Shown in pieces: positions 47,501 to 59,386 of a DNA stretch of 64,000 nucleotides; within the stretch, counting starts at the first letter, position 1; each line of letters begins with the position of its first letter. The translations under genes were made by a program, and so were the position numbers. The DNA is from Panagrolaimus kolymaensis (lineage: Eukaryota; Nematoda; Chromadorea; Rhabditida; Panagrolaimidae): the NCBI GenBank assembly GCA_028622995.1, contig JAJQJQ010000031.1, positions 2,542,001-2,606,000 on the forward strand, in the 5' to 3' direction. A model generated the notes under the pieces. That model was given only the letters and a program-made list of their open reading frames with translations. It had not been told where the DNA came from and ran no database searches.

Positions 47501-50500
47501 TTGAAATGCAAATATTGCGGCAATGGATTTTTTTTTGTGGCGGTGTCCAGAGAAAAAATACTAAACTATTCAATTCAAACCAATTCCATACACATTTTGT
47601 TGTATACAAATGGATGGAGAAAAAAAATCGCATTTCCATTCACAATCATCCATTCCTCTAAATCTAAACAAAACAAAAATATTATATGTATGTATGCATT
47701 TTTTTAAATACATCGTCATCATTTCAGTTACAATCAAACAACAAAAAATGCTTTTAAAAAAAGCAGGCGAGCCCAAAAAGAGAGAAAGAGGATAGCTAAT
47801 GTGTTGGTAGAAGCTTCCTAATTTTTTGTATTGTTAAAAATCATCACCAATCAAATAAAGAACCTTTTTTCCTACAATAAAAGAAGCTCCTCCATCCATA
47901 AATGTGAATGAATAGTTTTTTTCTTTTGCCTTTTTAGTGTCTGTTTTTGTTTCCATTGTGAAAACTAGCAATCATCTATTTTGTTTTTGAAAAAAGCAAT
48001 AAATAAGGAACAAGCAAAGCAAAGGAATTTCTATTAACACAATAAGAAATAAAAAAATATATAGAAAAAAAGGGATCAAAGAAAAAACATAAAAATCAGA
48101 AAAAACCGATGTCTGACTGAATGAGACTGACTGACCATTGACCATAAAAAGAAAGAAAGAATAAAAAAGAAGGAAAACCGTTTTCGTCATCATTCAACGA
48201 ATTTAAAATGAATGAATGTTGTTCTTTTAACGTTTAATTTTATTTTAAAAAGTCTGGAAAAAAGTTAGGAAGAAAGAGATCAACGTTTCTAGAATAATGA
48301 TGATGCTGCACTAATATCTTCTCTACTGACCATCGTCGTCATCGCTGACGTTAACTAGACAAAAAAAAAGGCGGAGTCGTTTCTCACAAATTTCGGTGGT
48401 GCCAGGTCGGAACGATATTTTTCCCCTTGACAGCTACTATTTTTATAATCAAAAAATAAATACTTAAATTTATTTAACTATGATACTTTTTTTGAAAACG
48501 ATTCATTGCAATCATGCTTTTAATGATAAGCAAAATTGTGTCTAAAATGTACATACATTTGATAGCTAAAAATAAAAACTATAAAAATATTTGACGATAC
48601 AAATAAACTAAAAGTGCAAAAACGCTCCAGGTGAAACACAAAAAATTACTTTTTTCTTGACGCATATGATTGAAATACATATATTACAAGAATTTTCGTT
48701 TCAAAGATATATAACTTTCATTTTATAAACAATAATAAATCTTTATTAATTTATTTTTTGTGGTGCTTTAATTTTAAACTTTTTTTAAGACGTAAACGTG
48801 GACGCGCTACGCTCATTTTTGAATTCCAGATTCATTTGTTTTTTTGCTTCCTTTTTTAAAAATTATTTTTTCTGGTTCCGAACAAATAAATTTGTGGTAA
48901 AATTTCATTCACAATTTAAAAACTTAAATAAACCATATTATAAAAAATTCATTAATAAATTAAATCAACACAAAACTTTGACATTGAACTAAATTTGAAT
49001 CTTGGGTGGTCCGTTTTTTAATCTCTTTTAATTACATATTTAAAAGTGGTAATTAACCGTATCAACTTGGCGATGTCATCTCATCTTCATCCACATTTAA
49101 ATGTTAATGTTATTGGAAGTCACGTAAAAATGGAGAAAAGAAAAAGATGGAATCATCTTCATTTTCTTTTATCGTTCCGCCGACGAATACCTGTAATCGC
49201 CAGCGGCAAGATGAGGTCATTGACAATGATTTAAATTTTAAAAAAAGAGAGCAAAAAAGTGATAAAATATTATTTAATTTTATGCTCGTCAAAGTCATGA
49301 ATATACATTTTTTGTCTGGAGTTTATGAATCACAAAAATGGTGTGAAAGATCTCTCATTAATTATTTTTTCTTCATTGAAATACTAGAGTTAATGAGATT
49401 TTAAACTTTAGAAATTTGAAAAAAATGCAACATATAGCTTTTTTTGAAACTTGAAAAAATATATAAAATTCTATGTTTTTTTTGAAGCAAAGTTTAAAAA
49501 AAAATAACGGGCAAGGACCAATAAATCATAAAAAAACATGAGAGTTAAAAAATTTTTTTGCGGTTTAAACTTTAAAGTCAAACCCAAATCGCAACTTCAA
49601 TCCTCAAATTTGTCAAAAAATGTGTTTGTTGCCTCCAAAAAGTTTTCCATCAAGGAAAAATAAATCTTTTTAATTACCAAATATTCAAACTCTGATTTAA
49701 GTTTGCCTATGAAGTTCGTGTTCTCAAGCGTTCCACTTTTGTTCTTTGCATTTTTTTCTTTGAATTCCCTTGGGATCCAAAACCGAACATTTTACAAAAA
49801 AAACCAGAATATGAATCTTGAAGACTCAAGGGAAAAAAAGCTTACGAGAAAACTTATCCTCCTGAAAGAGACCAACCAAGCCGAAAATAGGAACCATTGT
49901 TTTAAAGAAAAGAGAAAAAAATGTGTGAAGAATAACAAAAGATGAAAAGTGCCAACATCTTATATTTTTCTAGAGTGTTTTTGTTTTTGTTGTTGAACAT
50001 TTCATTGATGACAAGTGAGTGCCAAAAAGTTTTAACGCCTAAAGAGCCGCCACAAAAAGCAATGTTTTTTAAATTTTATTCATTCATATTTTTTTTGTTT
50101 TTCGAAGCTCGCTTTTTTGTCTCAAAAAAAAAAATACAACCTTAAAACATTTTTTTCCTTAATATAAAAACGAAAAGTCTCAAATTATCTATGACCCCGC
50201 CAAAAAAATTGACTGTAAGATGATAGAAAAAAAAAATAGAAAAAAACTCTTTGGTTTTTTTATATTCTCTTAATTTTTTATTTTTTAAGGCCTTTTATGA
50301 TTCATTGAGAGAGCTTGATTTTCCATATATTTTTTTCTTCCATAGCTTTTTATGCCCATACTTTTTTTTCTCACTCTTGTTGTCGAAAGATGGATGCTTT
50401 AGATGCTTTAACATCTGCATTCGCGCTCATCATCAAAATAATTTTATAAGGCCATAAAAAAATTATTAGTATGTATTTGCAGCGCAAAACACAGAATTAT

Positions 50501-50662
50501 TATTATTAAAGCCACAGAAAAAAAAATTGTTTTGGTTTTGACGATCGTTTTTTTTTAAAGTAACTTTGCTTTTTTTTGTTTGGTCCGTTTTGTCAGATTT
50601 TTCGCCATTAATTTCAGCTGTTGTTTATCTATTTTTTTTTGTTGATTTTAGAAATTAAGAAA
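44532..50662. other. Gene-free region of 6.1 kb
   Basis: The largest interior gap. AT-rich with scattered GC-richer islands at 45700-46030, 46780-47050, 48300-48440 and 49050-49230 that have no sustained, splice-supported reading frame. A frame at 49147-49404 begins with plausible coding composition (IVPPTNTCNRQRQDE) but soon becomes T-rich and has no partner exon. Likely long regulatory DNA or an intron of an unrecognised gene. Confidence 0.4.
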
Positions 50663-51522
50663 ATGGATTGTGCAACATTATGCTTAATTTCAGCTGCCGT
50701 TGCTTTTACACCTTCACCGGATATTCAGGTGAGAAGTTTCATCCTTCTAAATAGCAATTTTTTTTTGTGGACTTGTATCTAAAATTATTAACTTTTTTTA
50801 CAGAATTTTTTTAACTTTTCCACCAACAAAAAAAGCGCACCAAAAATTTGTTTAAAAATGGCCTTTAAAATTAATTATTCTGCTAACTCATAACATTTTC
50901 ATTTTTCCATTTATCCTCAAAAAATTGAACTTTTTTCACTCCTTTTTTCCAGAAATGCACATATTGCTTAGATGTTCGAGGAATAACAGACACATGCAAT
51001 CATGATCTCATTGAATGCGCAAAAAATTATCCTGATATGGTTCTTTATTGCCTAACTGTAAGCTCAATACATTTTGATGGACAAGTTTCTCGCGCCCTTC
51101 GATGTCGATCTCATACAGCTTATAATGTTTCTCTTGCATGGACGGAAGAGGTTATGGGTTTGGAGGAATGCAGCTTTTTGAATGCTAAAGTTTGTGATTG
51201 TTCTACTTGTCCATTTCGAGGTGAGACATCAGCCAAGGAAATAAAGCAACATTTAACTTATCGCCATCGACATTCCAATTCCAATTCTTCTGCAAACTCA
51301 AAATATTTTGATAAAGACGTTCTTTATTCCAATGGTCTTCCTCATACCCCATTAAATAATAGAAATAACAATAATACTTATTTATTATCTAAAGGGATGG
51401 CAGAAAATATACGAGGTGGATGGTTTGATGTAATTAGCGATGCTTCTTCAAAACCAATGTTATTTTTTTCATTTTATTATTTTTTTATTATATTTGTTTT
51501 TGGTTTTATTATTTCACAATAA
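50663..51522 (+). CDS. Ly6/uPAR-like Cys-rich anchored protein
   Basis: Two exons, 50663-50728 and 50953-51522, give 211 aa. The start follows a TTGATTTTAG acceptor, suggesting trans-splicing. A short hydrophobic N-terminus (LCLISAAVAF) acts as the signal peptide. The Cys-rich domain (about 23-95) begins CTYCLD and ends CDCSTCPF with ten Cys, a spacing compatible with the three-finger Ly6/ODR-2 (HOT) type. A Ser/Asn-rich linker follows, then a C-terminal hydrophobic segment that fits a GPI signal. Known: such proteins modulate receptors at neuronal surfaces in nematodes; the specific role is not readable. Confidence 0.65.
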
Positions 51523-51780
51523 AGTTTTAATTATTTATGCTTTTTTTGATGCCATTGTTATTGCTTTCACAAAATTAATAAATCTTCCAAAAAATGAGAA
51601 GCATTTTAAAAGCAGAATAATGTTGCAAGAAATAAGTCTTTTGGTGAAAAATTGAAATTTATTTAAGTTTTTGCAAAAATTTTTATACGAAACACTAAAA
51701 CAACCTCAAAATGTTATTAGAAACTATAAAATTATACTGATAAGTAAAAATTACGGTCTCTCCATTAAAAAAAATTTTAT

Positions 51781-52486
51781 TTAAAGACGACATTGATCAA
51801 GACAAATAATCTGAATCACTGGATGTCTGGTATGCTTTCCAACATGGCCCATTTGATCATAAACCATTCCAGGGCCAACCATGAACTAAAAATAAAATAA
51901 AAATTATTTAACCTTTGTATTTATTTCTTGATTTTTTTTTTACTCACATGCCAAGGTGTGCATCCTCTTAGTGAATGATCTACGACGGATTCTGAAGCAA
52001 AAACGGGTCGAGAAAATCGAGCTTTCACTGTGCCTTGGCTATATTCGGCTGTTTTAAGTCGAACATCTTGAGAATTATCAGGTTGTGAAGGCATGTATCC
52101 ACGAACATATTCATCGGTAACCACGACTTTGCCATTGATTACTTTAACTAAGATTGCGTCGATACCAGAGCCCTAAAATAAAAAAAATAGGGAATAGAAA
52201 ACGTCCGCAGAAAAAATATGTAACCATTGTGTTTCCAAAAGCCACACCAGTCCAAGCATTCATGCCTTGAGGAAAGTTGCGAAAAGTTAATTGAAAATGA
52301 ATAGTTTCAGAGTGATCAACCACCCATGAAAGACTATATTGGCCATTTGAATATCGACAAATGGCATTCAGTTCTAAAAATAAATTTATAAAACTCAGAA
52401 ATATTTATACTCAAAAAAATTCGAGAAGGAAAAAAGCTAAACATACGTCCAAATACCAAAAATAAGGTAGCCACAAAAAATTTCAT
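51781..52486 (-). CDS. DOMON-domain secreted protein
   Basis: Exons 52486-52447, 52373-52225, 52172-51948 and 51885-51781 join in phase to 172 aa. Residues 1-14 are a short signal peptide. The rest is one DOMON fold: CRYSNGQYSLSWVVDH, then FQLTFRNFPQGMNAWTGVAFG, then a DAILVKVINGKVVVTDEY strand pair and SRPVFASESVVDHSLRGC. DOMON domains bind haem or sugars extracellularly, often attached to cytochrome b561; here the domain stands alone. It ends ICLDQCRL, so it is soluble. Convergent with the Ly6-like gene, 258 bp apart. Confidence 0.78.
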
Positions 52487-53836
52487 CTTTATTTCTTTTC
52501 CAAAAAAGAATTAATTTATTTTCTTGTTGCAAAAGTTTCAAAAAGATCAAAAAATAATTGTCTATAAATGAAGTAGTTTTTTTTGAAGGTCGTTCAAAGA
52601 ATGTCTAGTTTATAAAAAAATAAAGGAACACTCAAACCCTTTTTAAGAGCAAAAACAACCAAAAAAGGAAATACCGAAGAGTGTAAAATCCAGCCAAAAA
52701 CAAAATATTTTACAAAAACGAAAATTTTAGAAACTTTTTTTAAAATATAAAATAAGATTCAAAAAAAGTATGAAAAAAAAACCTTTTTTTATGTTAAATT
52801 AAAAATCACCAAGGTGCGACGAAGATTGACTAACAACTAATTGATTAAAATAAAACTAACTACTCGAGAACAGGAAAGTGAATGACAAAAATATTCACAA
52901 AAAAAAAAGAAGAACTCGCCAAAGTTAAAAAAAATGGTTGTCGTTGTTGTTGTAATATAACGACGACAAAAAAATGAAATAAAAAAAATTTAAAGTTAAA
53001 ACTTGTATTAAATGCATTTTAATTTAAAAGTGGTTGAAAACATTTTTTATGAATGTTTTATCATATTTAGCAATATTTCGGCGCAAGGGACACGGATGTA
53101 CATTTTATTACATAATCAAATGCTTCATGTGGTAACAAATTATCGAACCAAACCATGAGAAGCTTAGATAAGAAGCTCTCTGGCTTTTACTTTTTAGTAT
53201 ATTAAAAAAAATGTCATGATTTATTACAAAAATTATTTTATTATGTTGCCGACATTTTGATTTTAAAGCTAGTCAGGTGGATGGCTATACAAAAATTATA
53301 TAAACTTTCTAATTTACGAAACCTCAGAGATAATACTTATATGGAATGTTTATTTTATTGAGAAAAAAAATTGACGTTCTAATTCAAGCTTATTAGTTCC
53401 ATGTTATTTAGAAACTTTTTAGAAGAAGAAAATTGCCTTTGAATTTCAGAATATCTTTGTATATGTTTGTCTAATTTTATGGAATCATTAAAATAAAAGC
53501 TTTAAAATAATGTTTATTTTTTGCAAAAATTAATTCAAATTTTTTAAATATATTCTATTTAAAAAAACTTTCTCTTTTAATTTTGTTTAATTCGAGAATA
53601 CAACTATACAACTTCTTATAAATCCCAAAGCTTAAACAATCATAGATTTTATCAACTTTTTGATAATCGAAATAACATGATAAACATTGTAGATATATTG
53701 AAAGAATAAAGTTGATCAAAATAACCAGATTTGCAAATAAATTAGCAAAAAGGGTTATTATTGTCACATTTGGAAAAGCTTTGGCTGAATTTTAAATTTA
53801 TTTCGAAAATACATGAAAAGGAAGATAAAAAAAATA
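52487..53836. other. Intergenic region
   Basis: 1.35 kb of AT-rich sequence between two minus-strand genes. It includes the DOMON promoter side. Nothing recognisable. Confidence 0.5.
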
Positions 53837-54712
53837 TTATCTGGCAAAAGTAATGATATCAACATATTTATTCCCTGTTTCAAAAATTTCTTTGTTTGAA
53901 GCATCTATGCTTTCTTTGATAATTTTTCCATTTTCACAATAAATAAATATCACAGCACAAGATTGAGGTGTCAAAGTAGGAAGCATGTTTTCTTTCAAAA
54001 AATAACATAATAATGATGAATCAAAGGATGGAGAGATAGATCTTATTCTTAAAGTGAAGCGATCTAAGGGATTCATAAATTTAATTTTAGAGAGTTTTTT
54101 AAGAGTTTCCTTGGTAAAAGTTTCTTGATTGTTATCAAATTTAATTTTTTCGACCATTGGAAGTCTCTGAAATATTGCATCTATCGGAACATTTGTGCCA
54201 TCCCAATACTCCATTCTTGAACCAACTAAACAGAATTCTTTTATTTTCGAATAATTGGAAGCAAGCATTTCAAATTCAGCAAAAGTCAAATTTGAATCAC
54301 AAATTGATAATTTTGTCAAGGAACTTCGATAAATCATATTTAATTTAATAGATGAATTAAGCATTAAGAGTTGTAAACTTCTTGTAAACCAAAATAAAAC
54401 TTTCTTATTCAAATTGAAAACTTTGTTTTTCGAGACGTGGATAGATAAAAGTTCTGTTTCAAAAAAAATTGCATCTTGATCAAAAACGAGAATTTGTTTC
54501 TTCGAAAAAAAATATTTGCAAGTTCTGAATAATTTTTTTAGACCTTCAGGAGAAATGGGTTTGTTGAGAATATGTGAAATCACATCAGGAGGCAATGAAA
54601 AATTTTGTCGTCGTGGAGAAGAAAAAGTGTACTTTGAATCTTTTGAAATTGAATCAAGTTGCCGCTTAAACAATTCATAAATAGCGACTTTATCAGATGG
54701 ATCAACTCGCAT
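53837..54712 (-). CDS. F-box-like nematode family protein, single exon
   Basis: An uninterrupted 291-aa frame. FSLPPDVISHILNKP (about 37-51) followed by LKKLFRTCKYFFSKKQILVF is the F-box-like helix pair found in large panagrolaimid families. Leu-rich repeats of irregular length follow (LTKLSICDSNLTF, IKEFCLVGSRM, VEKIKFDNN). Probable substrate-recognition subunit of a cullin ligase by analogy only. The related gene at 57997-59386 has introns. Confidence 0.72.
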   Translation of the reverse strand: MRVDPSDKVAIYELFKRQLDSISKDSKYTFSSPRRQNFSLPPDVISHILNKPISPEGLKKLFRTCKYFFSKKQILVFDQDAIFFETELLSIHVSKNKVFNLNKKVLFWFTRSLQLLMLNSSIKLNMIYRSSLTKLSICDSNLTFAEFEMLASNYSKIKEFCLVGSRMEYWDGTNVPIDAIFQRLPMVEKIKFDNNQETFTKETLKKLSKIKFMNPLDRFTLRIRSISPSFDSSLLCYFLKENMLPTLTPQSCAVIFIYCENGKIIKESIDASNKEIFETGNKYVDIITFAR

Positions 54713-55159
54713 AATTTGATGAGAATGTACTGACGAGAAAAAAAATAGTAAAAAGACTATATAATTTTGTTATAACTAAAGACCCAATTTTTTTCTGCCT
54801 TTTATTGCGCTTAAAAGGCTAAAAGCCGTCCTTTTCTTTTCTTTTTCAAACCTTCAAGGCGTTTTTAATTAATTTTCTTTAGCTTTAGTTGGCACCGCAG
54901 GCTTTATACTAAAGCAAATGAAGACAAAATTCTTTCCTTAAGCGAATTTTATCACTACATATCATTTTTAAAATTCTATAACAAAGTATGAAGAAAAAAA
55001 GAAAGAAGCAATAATAGTTTATATTTAAAAAAATTTGGTATAAAAAAATAGAAAATGAAATAATTCTATTAAATTTTGTTTCGTAATGGAATAATTTTTA
55101 TGATTATCACTTTTAAAAAAATGTTTTTAAATATGTAATTATTTTATATATAATTTTAG
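54713..55159. other. Intergenic region
   Basis: About 450 bp, upstream of the F-box-like gene. No feature seen. Confidence 0.4.
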
Positions 55160-55376
55160 GAAGTTTACATTAAAAGGAGAACCCCAATTTGAATCATACA
55201 CCGAAAATATTTCTTATTCTCAAATATCATTAATTTTAAAAAATTTGCTAAATAAGTTTCGAAGTCCTTTCAATGGCGTAATAATGTTAAATCTTCGAAA
55301 AAAAGTCGGCATTTCCCGATTTCCCAAACTTTTTTGTTGGTCAGATCAGGAATTTAATACTATTTCGTATATTTGA
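55160..55376 (+). pseudogene. Orphan exon-like ORF
   Basis: A 71-codon frame opens directly at a TAATTTTAG acceptor and ends with TGA at 55374-55376. It reads KFTLKGEPQFESYTEN, then LILKNLLNKF and KLFCWSDQEF. No upstream donor-matched exon or start codon was found. It may be the last exon of a decayed family gene. Confidence 0.3.
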
Positions 55377-55715
55377 AAAGTATTATCATAATTTTCATTA
55401 AGGAATCAGAAGTAAATTAAATATGACTTATGAAAAAAAAACTCTATGAATACCTAAAAAACCCTAAATGAATAAAAATTTTTTTTACTTTTTTTATGAA
55501 ATAAGAACTTGCGTTAAATACTGTGTTTGATTGAAAAAAAAAAATAATATGTTGCAGGAAAAAAGGCTAATTCTTATAGTAAAAATATTTTAGAAATATT
55601 CTTATATAGAAGCTTTTCACAGATTATAATTTAATAATTTTATTTATAGCTGGAATTTAAAATTTAGCTCTTATTGAGTGCAAAATAAATACATTATCCT
55701 TGTTGAGTGTGGTGC

Positions 55716-57457
55716 ATGCTAAAAAAATACAAGTTTTTAGATTTTTCTGGTCCACTTATTGAATTACTTCATGGTGAAGATTTATCAACACATGATTACT
55801 TTCTTGATGATTTTGTTAACAAAAAAGTTTTGGGACGTGTATATCCTCATTTTGTTTATTTCTTCATTGAAAGCAACACAAAACAAATCAAGGATTGGAC
55901 ACTCGAAGAATTTATCAAGAACATCTTTTACATTGGAATTGACAATGATTATAGTAATCCATTAGAAATTATCAAGGATGCGAAAAACATTAACAAACCT
56001 CGTGTAAGTTTCATGTCACTTTACAAAGAGTGAACTTGAATGAGAAATTTAAAAGAGGAAAAAACAAACAAAATGTTAAACTTTTCTCAATCTAATAGAA
56101 ATTTGGCGTAAATTATAATAAAGCTTTCTTTGTATAGGCGATCATGACGCCACAAACAATAACTCTCGATAAACGAGAGAGTGAGAGTTTGTAAGATTAC
56201 CGATTTATTGGCAATTGAACACAAAAATGATTATTATAAAAACAATAGCGACAAATAAGATTTTATGCCAATTTAGAGGTTTTAAAATGATATTTTTTAA
56301 TTTTATCAAGAAGCGTCGTAGTAACCTCCTGCTCAAAATAAAAAAATGGACCACATTAAATTTTTAAATCTAAAATTAATTTGCTTTTTTAATGCTCATT
56401 TTTATTTGCTTAGAAATTGACCTGTAAAATTACAAAGAAAGTAGTGGGTTGTTTATAAATTTGGCAAAAGTTACAAAAAGGAGTCTACAAAAGTTAAAAA
56501 AGAATACAAAACAAAAATTTTAAAAAGCTTCCCAAAAGTCATAAATAAAATATAAAATAAGGAAGACACGTCAGCATCAAGCAATAGAAACTACTGCATT
56601 GACATTTTTTTCTCTAGTTGTCTCGCTTGAGAGAGTTTCTTTTGTTTTTTTGAAACGCGTTACGAAAAAGCATGGTTTTTCATTTTGAAAAAATCACAAA
56701 TTTTGTATTTAAAAAAACTTCAAAAATTCGTATCTCGACGTGCAGTCGGTGTTTTTTTCTGATTTTACTAATTATTAATCTTCAGGTTCTTCTGAATATA
56801 TCTGTAAAGACAGAATAAAAAAAATGAAGTCTAAAAGCTCAAGCTAACCGTTTAAAAATTTGTTGAAATTTACGTTAAAAAAATCAAAAGTCTGGCGAAC
56901 CAGACAACTATAGAAAAAAAAGTCAATGCAGTAACGGCGCTGACGTGAAGATGAAGAGAAAAAGTGAAAAATGCTGCAACTAAGATATACTGACCATTAT
57001 ACAAATATTATAATTAAAATAAAATTCCTCAAATATACCTCCTAATAGAATTCTATTATAATTAATAACGAAAAAATAAAACCCGATTTAATTCTTTAAA
57101 AAAAACTGTGTTTGATTATCCTTTTTTAAGTTTCTCATTCAATTGGTTACCAAAAATAACAGAATGGTTTCTATTGAATATTAAATTTTTTAGACACAAC
57201 TTTCAGTGAAGATGACACATATATGGACTAGAGGTAAAGGTGTTCTTGTTCATCAAGAATTTGGATTTATTGACGTTGAAGCGGCAAAATCAATCAAAGA
57301 AGTCATCATCGCTGCTATCACACAAAATCCATTATCAACAACATCTTTAAAGCCAGCAATGACAAATGACGCGGCACAAACTCTTGGTGCAAGTTTATGT
57401 TTCAAAGCTTTTAACAGTTTCAAATTCCAAAGAACAAAACCGTTTTACAAAGATTAA
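55716..57457 (+). CDS. Small GIY-YIG nuclease, LEM-3/ANKLE1-like domain
   Basis: Two exons, 55716-56003 and 57194-57457, joined in phase across a 1.19 kb intron with CGT|GTAAGT and TTTTTTAG, giving 183 aa. Seen: VYFFIES and IFYIGID as the GIY and YIG strands, then IWTRGKGVLVHQEFGFIDVEAA with the conserved Glu, and a C-terminal Asn in AMTND. The order matches the GIY-YIG part of LEM-3/ANKLE1 endonucleases, which cut DNA bridges; ankyrin and LEM domains are absent here. The conserved Arg after YIG is not obvious, so activity is uncertain. The intron contains an inverted-repeat element. Further upstream exons are possible. Confidence 0.65.
56567..56947. mobile_element. Inverted-repeat (MITE-like) element inside an intron
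   Basis: The left arm (about 56567-56622) and right arm (about 56895-56947) are reverse complements with gaps: CACGTCAGC / GCTGACGTG at the tips, then CTACTGCATTGAC / GTCAATGCAGTAA, then CTAGTTGTCT / AGACAACTA. About 380 bp overall. A short flanking AAGA-like duplication is possible. Confidence 0.65.
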
Positions 57458-57996
57458 AGTGGTGTTTAATTTATTTATTCTAATTGCACAACTAATTTTT
57501 TAATAATTAAATACATATATATATAATATTAATAATAAATTCTTTTTCTAATACATTTTTCTTTTGGTTAAGTATACGCAGTTCATAAAATTATGCACAC
57601 ACATATGCTACAGAAATTCGGGGGTTTTACTATTTAAAATTCTTTTCATTGCAAGATTTTAATTTTACTTGTAAAAAGTTTTTGAACCAATTTCTTGAGA
57701 AATAATTACCAAAACTCGATCAAAACCTTTAAAAACAAACTTAAGAGGTTCTTGGCGGGGGATTCACGGAAAATTCTGTAAAATTATTATATTTACCATT
57801 TTTTTAGACGGAAAGCAAAAATAAGCCACTTTACTTAATTTCAGGGATTATTAAGAGACATCCTTTTTGCCGCAGAGATCTATTTTTGTGAAAAACAATT
57901 TTTGTTATTCGTTTAAAGTTTTGATTATAACATCTCACATTCACAGATTATAAGTTTGCTTACTAGAAAGTTAAATAATTTGCTTGGAAAAAATGA
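57458..57996. other. Intergenic region
   Basis: 540 bp, AT-rich. It may contain the missing first exon of the downstream F-box-like gene, but none is convincing. Confidence 0.35.
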
Positions 57997-59386
57997 CGTT
58001 ATATTTATTACTCAAATTTAAAAGAAGCTTTGAAAAATCTTCCTTTATCATATCAAAATGTTGTATACCGTTTCATTGAGCGAACTAAATTCATTTCGTC
58101 AAAAGAAGAAGCCATAAAATTATTCGAAAAATTTGCAACTATTTTTACAGTTATTCCGGAAATACCGATATGGCTTACTGAGTAAGGTTTTTAAATTGTA
58201 AAAACAAAATACTACAATCGTTTTTTTCTTCATGGCGATTTGACGTCAAGAAATTTGAAAACGATTTCAGGATTAAAGCAAAACGATTAAAGGAAAGAAA
58301 AAATAATTTCGCTTTTGCCTGGCTTAATCTCTCATCTTATAACGCTGGCATGGAACTGTTTTCATTTTACTTTGAAAGTGACTATTGTAATTTTTTTGAA
58401 ATAGAAGAATCGTCTTTAAATTTAGCGAATTCGCCATTGATGGAATATTTAATTGATGAATATCAAAATTCCATTGATTTAAAGCCTCCATCAAGGTACT
58501 ATACAAATAACCCCAAAAGCAAGCAAAGCTATTCACTACCATCAACACTAATTTATACTATCGTTAAATCAGCCCCTGTATATACTCTTCAAAAATTATA
58601 TTTTGTTTCAAAAAGCCTATACAATATTCGAAAAATTCCGATTTGCTATAAATTGGATATTTCTGAGCTCTATAATTTGATAAAATTTAATGAAAACACC
58701 CTTTTTATTACACCAAAAGTTTTGCAAACTTCTAACAACTTACCAAATTTTCATTTCACAACAACCTTTTCTCTGCAAAAATTAAACCCAGATTCTTTGC
58801 AAGCTATTATTCCGAAAATTTCAGCGATGAATATTATTGAATTGCATCTTTATTATCAAGCTTTAACATTAGAAGAATTTCTTATTCTAACACCAAAAAC
58901 AGAATTTTTAGCATTTACCAGAGGTTCTGAAGTTTTGGGGCCAGACCGAATGAGTATTGCCCAAATAATTAATAAAATGCCAAAAATTAAAATAGCCTTC
59001 TTTAATCCCTTCATTCCAATATTTTCTAATAATGATACGGATGAAAATGAAAAGCCAAGACATGATAAAACTTTAAAGAATTTCTTTGTTGATATTTATC
59101 CTTTTATGGAACCTATTAATATTTCAAATTTATGTCAGTTTATTAAAGTAAGTGTTTCTACAAGAATTAAAAATTCTACATATAATTTCAGAAAAACGTC
59201 GCATCGAAATCACATTTCAAATTTAATATTTATAAATCAACCCCATTTTTATCTTCCACTTTTGATGATGAAATGGCTAAAAATATATTAACTTCTATGT
59301 CTGCAATGTTTGATACATGGGAATCAACTGAGCAAAAACCAAATTTAAAGTTAACTTTGAACAAAAATGATTATTACTTTTCTTAA
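57997..59386 (+). CDS. F-box-like nematode family protein, 5' end uncertain
   Basis: Exons: about 57997-58181 (start unresolved), 58271-59147 and 59192-59386, in phase, ~417 aa. The first part (LKEALKNLPLSYQNVVYRFI...IPIWLTE) is helical and unlike the other F-box-like genes here. The second holds SYSLPSTLIYTIVKSAPVYTL followed by LQKLYFVSKSLYNIRKI, the family's F-box-like helix pair, then Leu-rich segments. The C-terminal exon (SKSHFKFNIYKSTPFLSS) is a family-style end segment. No ATG lies in frame at the 5' end, so an upstream exon is needed, or the first exon is a separate fragment. Confidence 0.6.

Noticed and set aside
49147..49404. 85-codon ORF with a plausible start of coding composition
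   Set aside because: It becomes T-rich, has no donor- or acceptor-matched neighbour and no family; evidence is too weak to call a gene.
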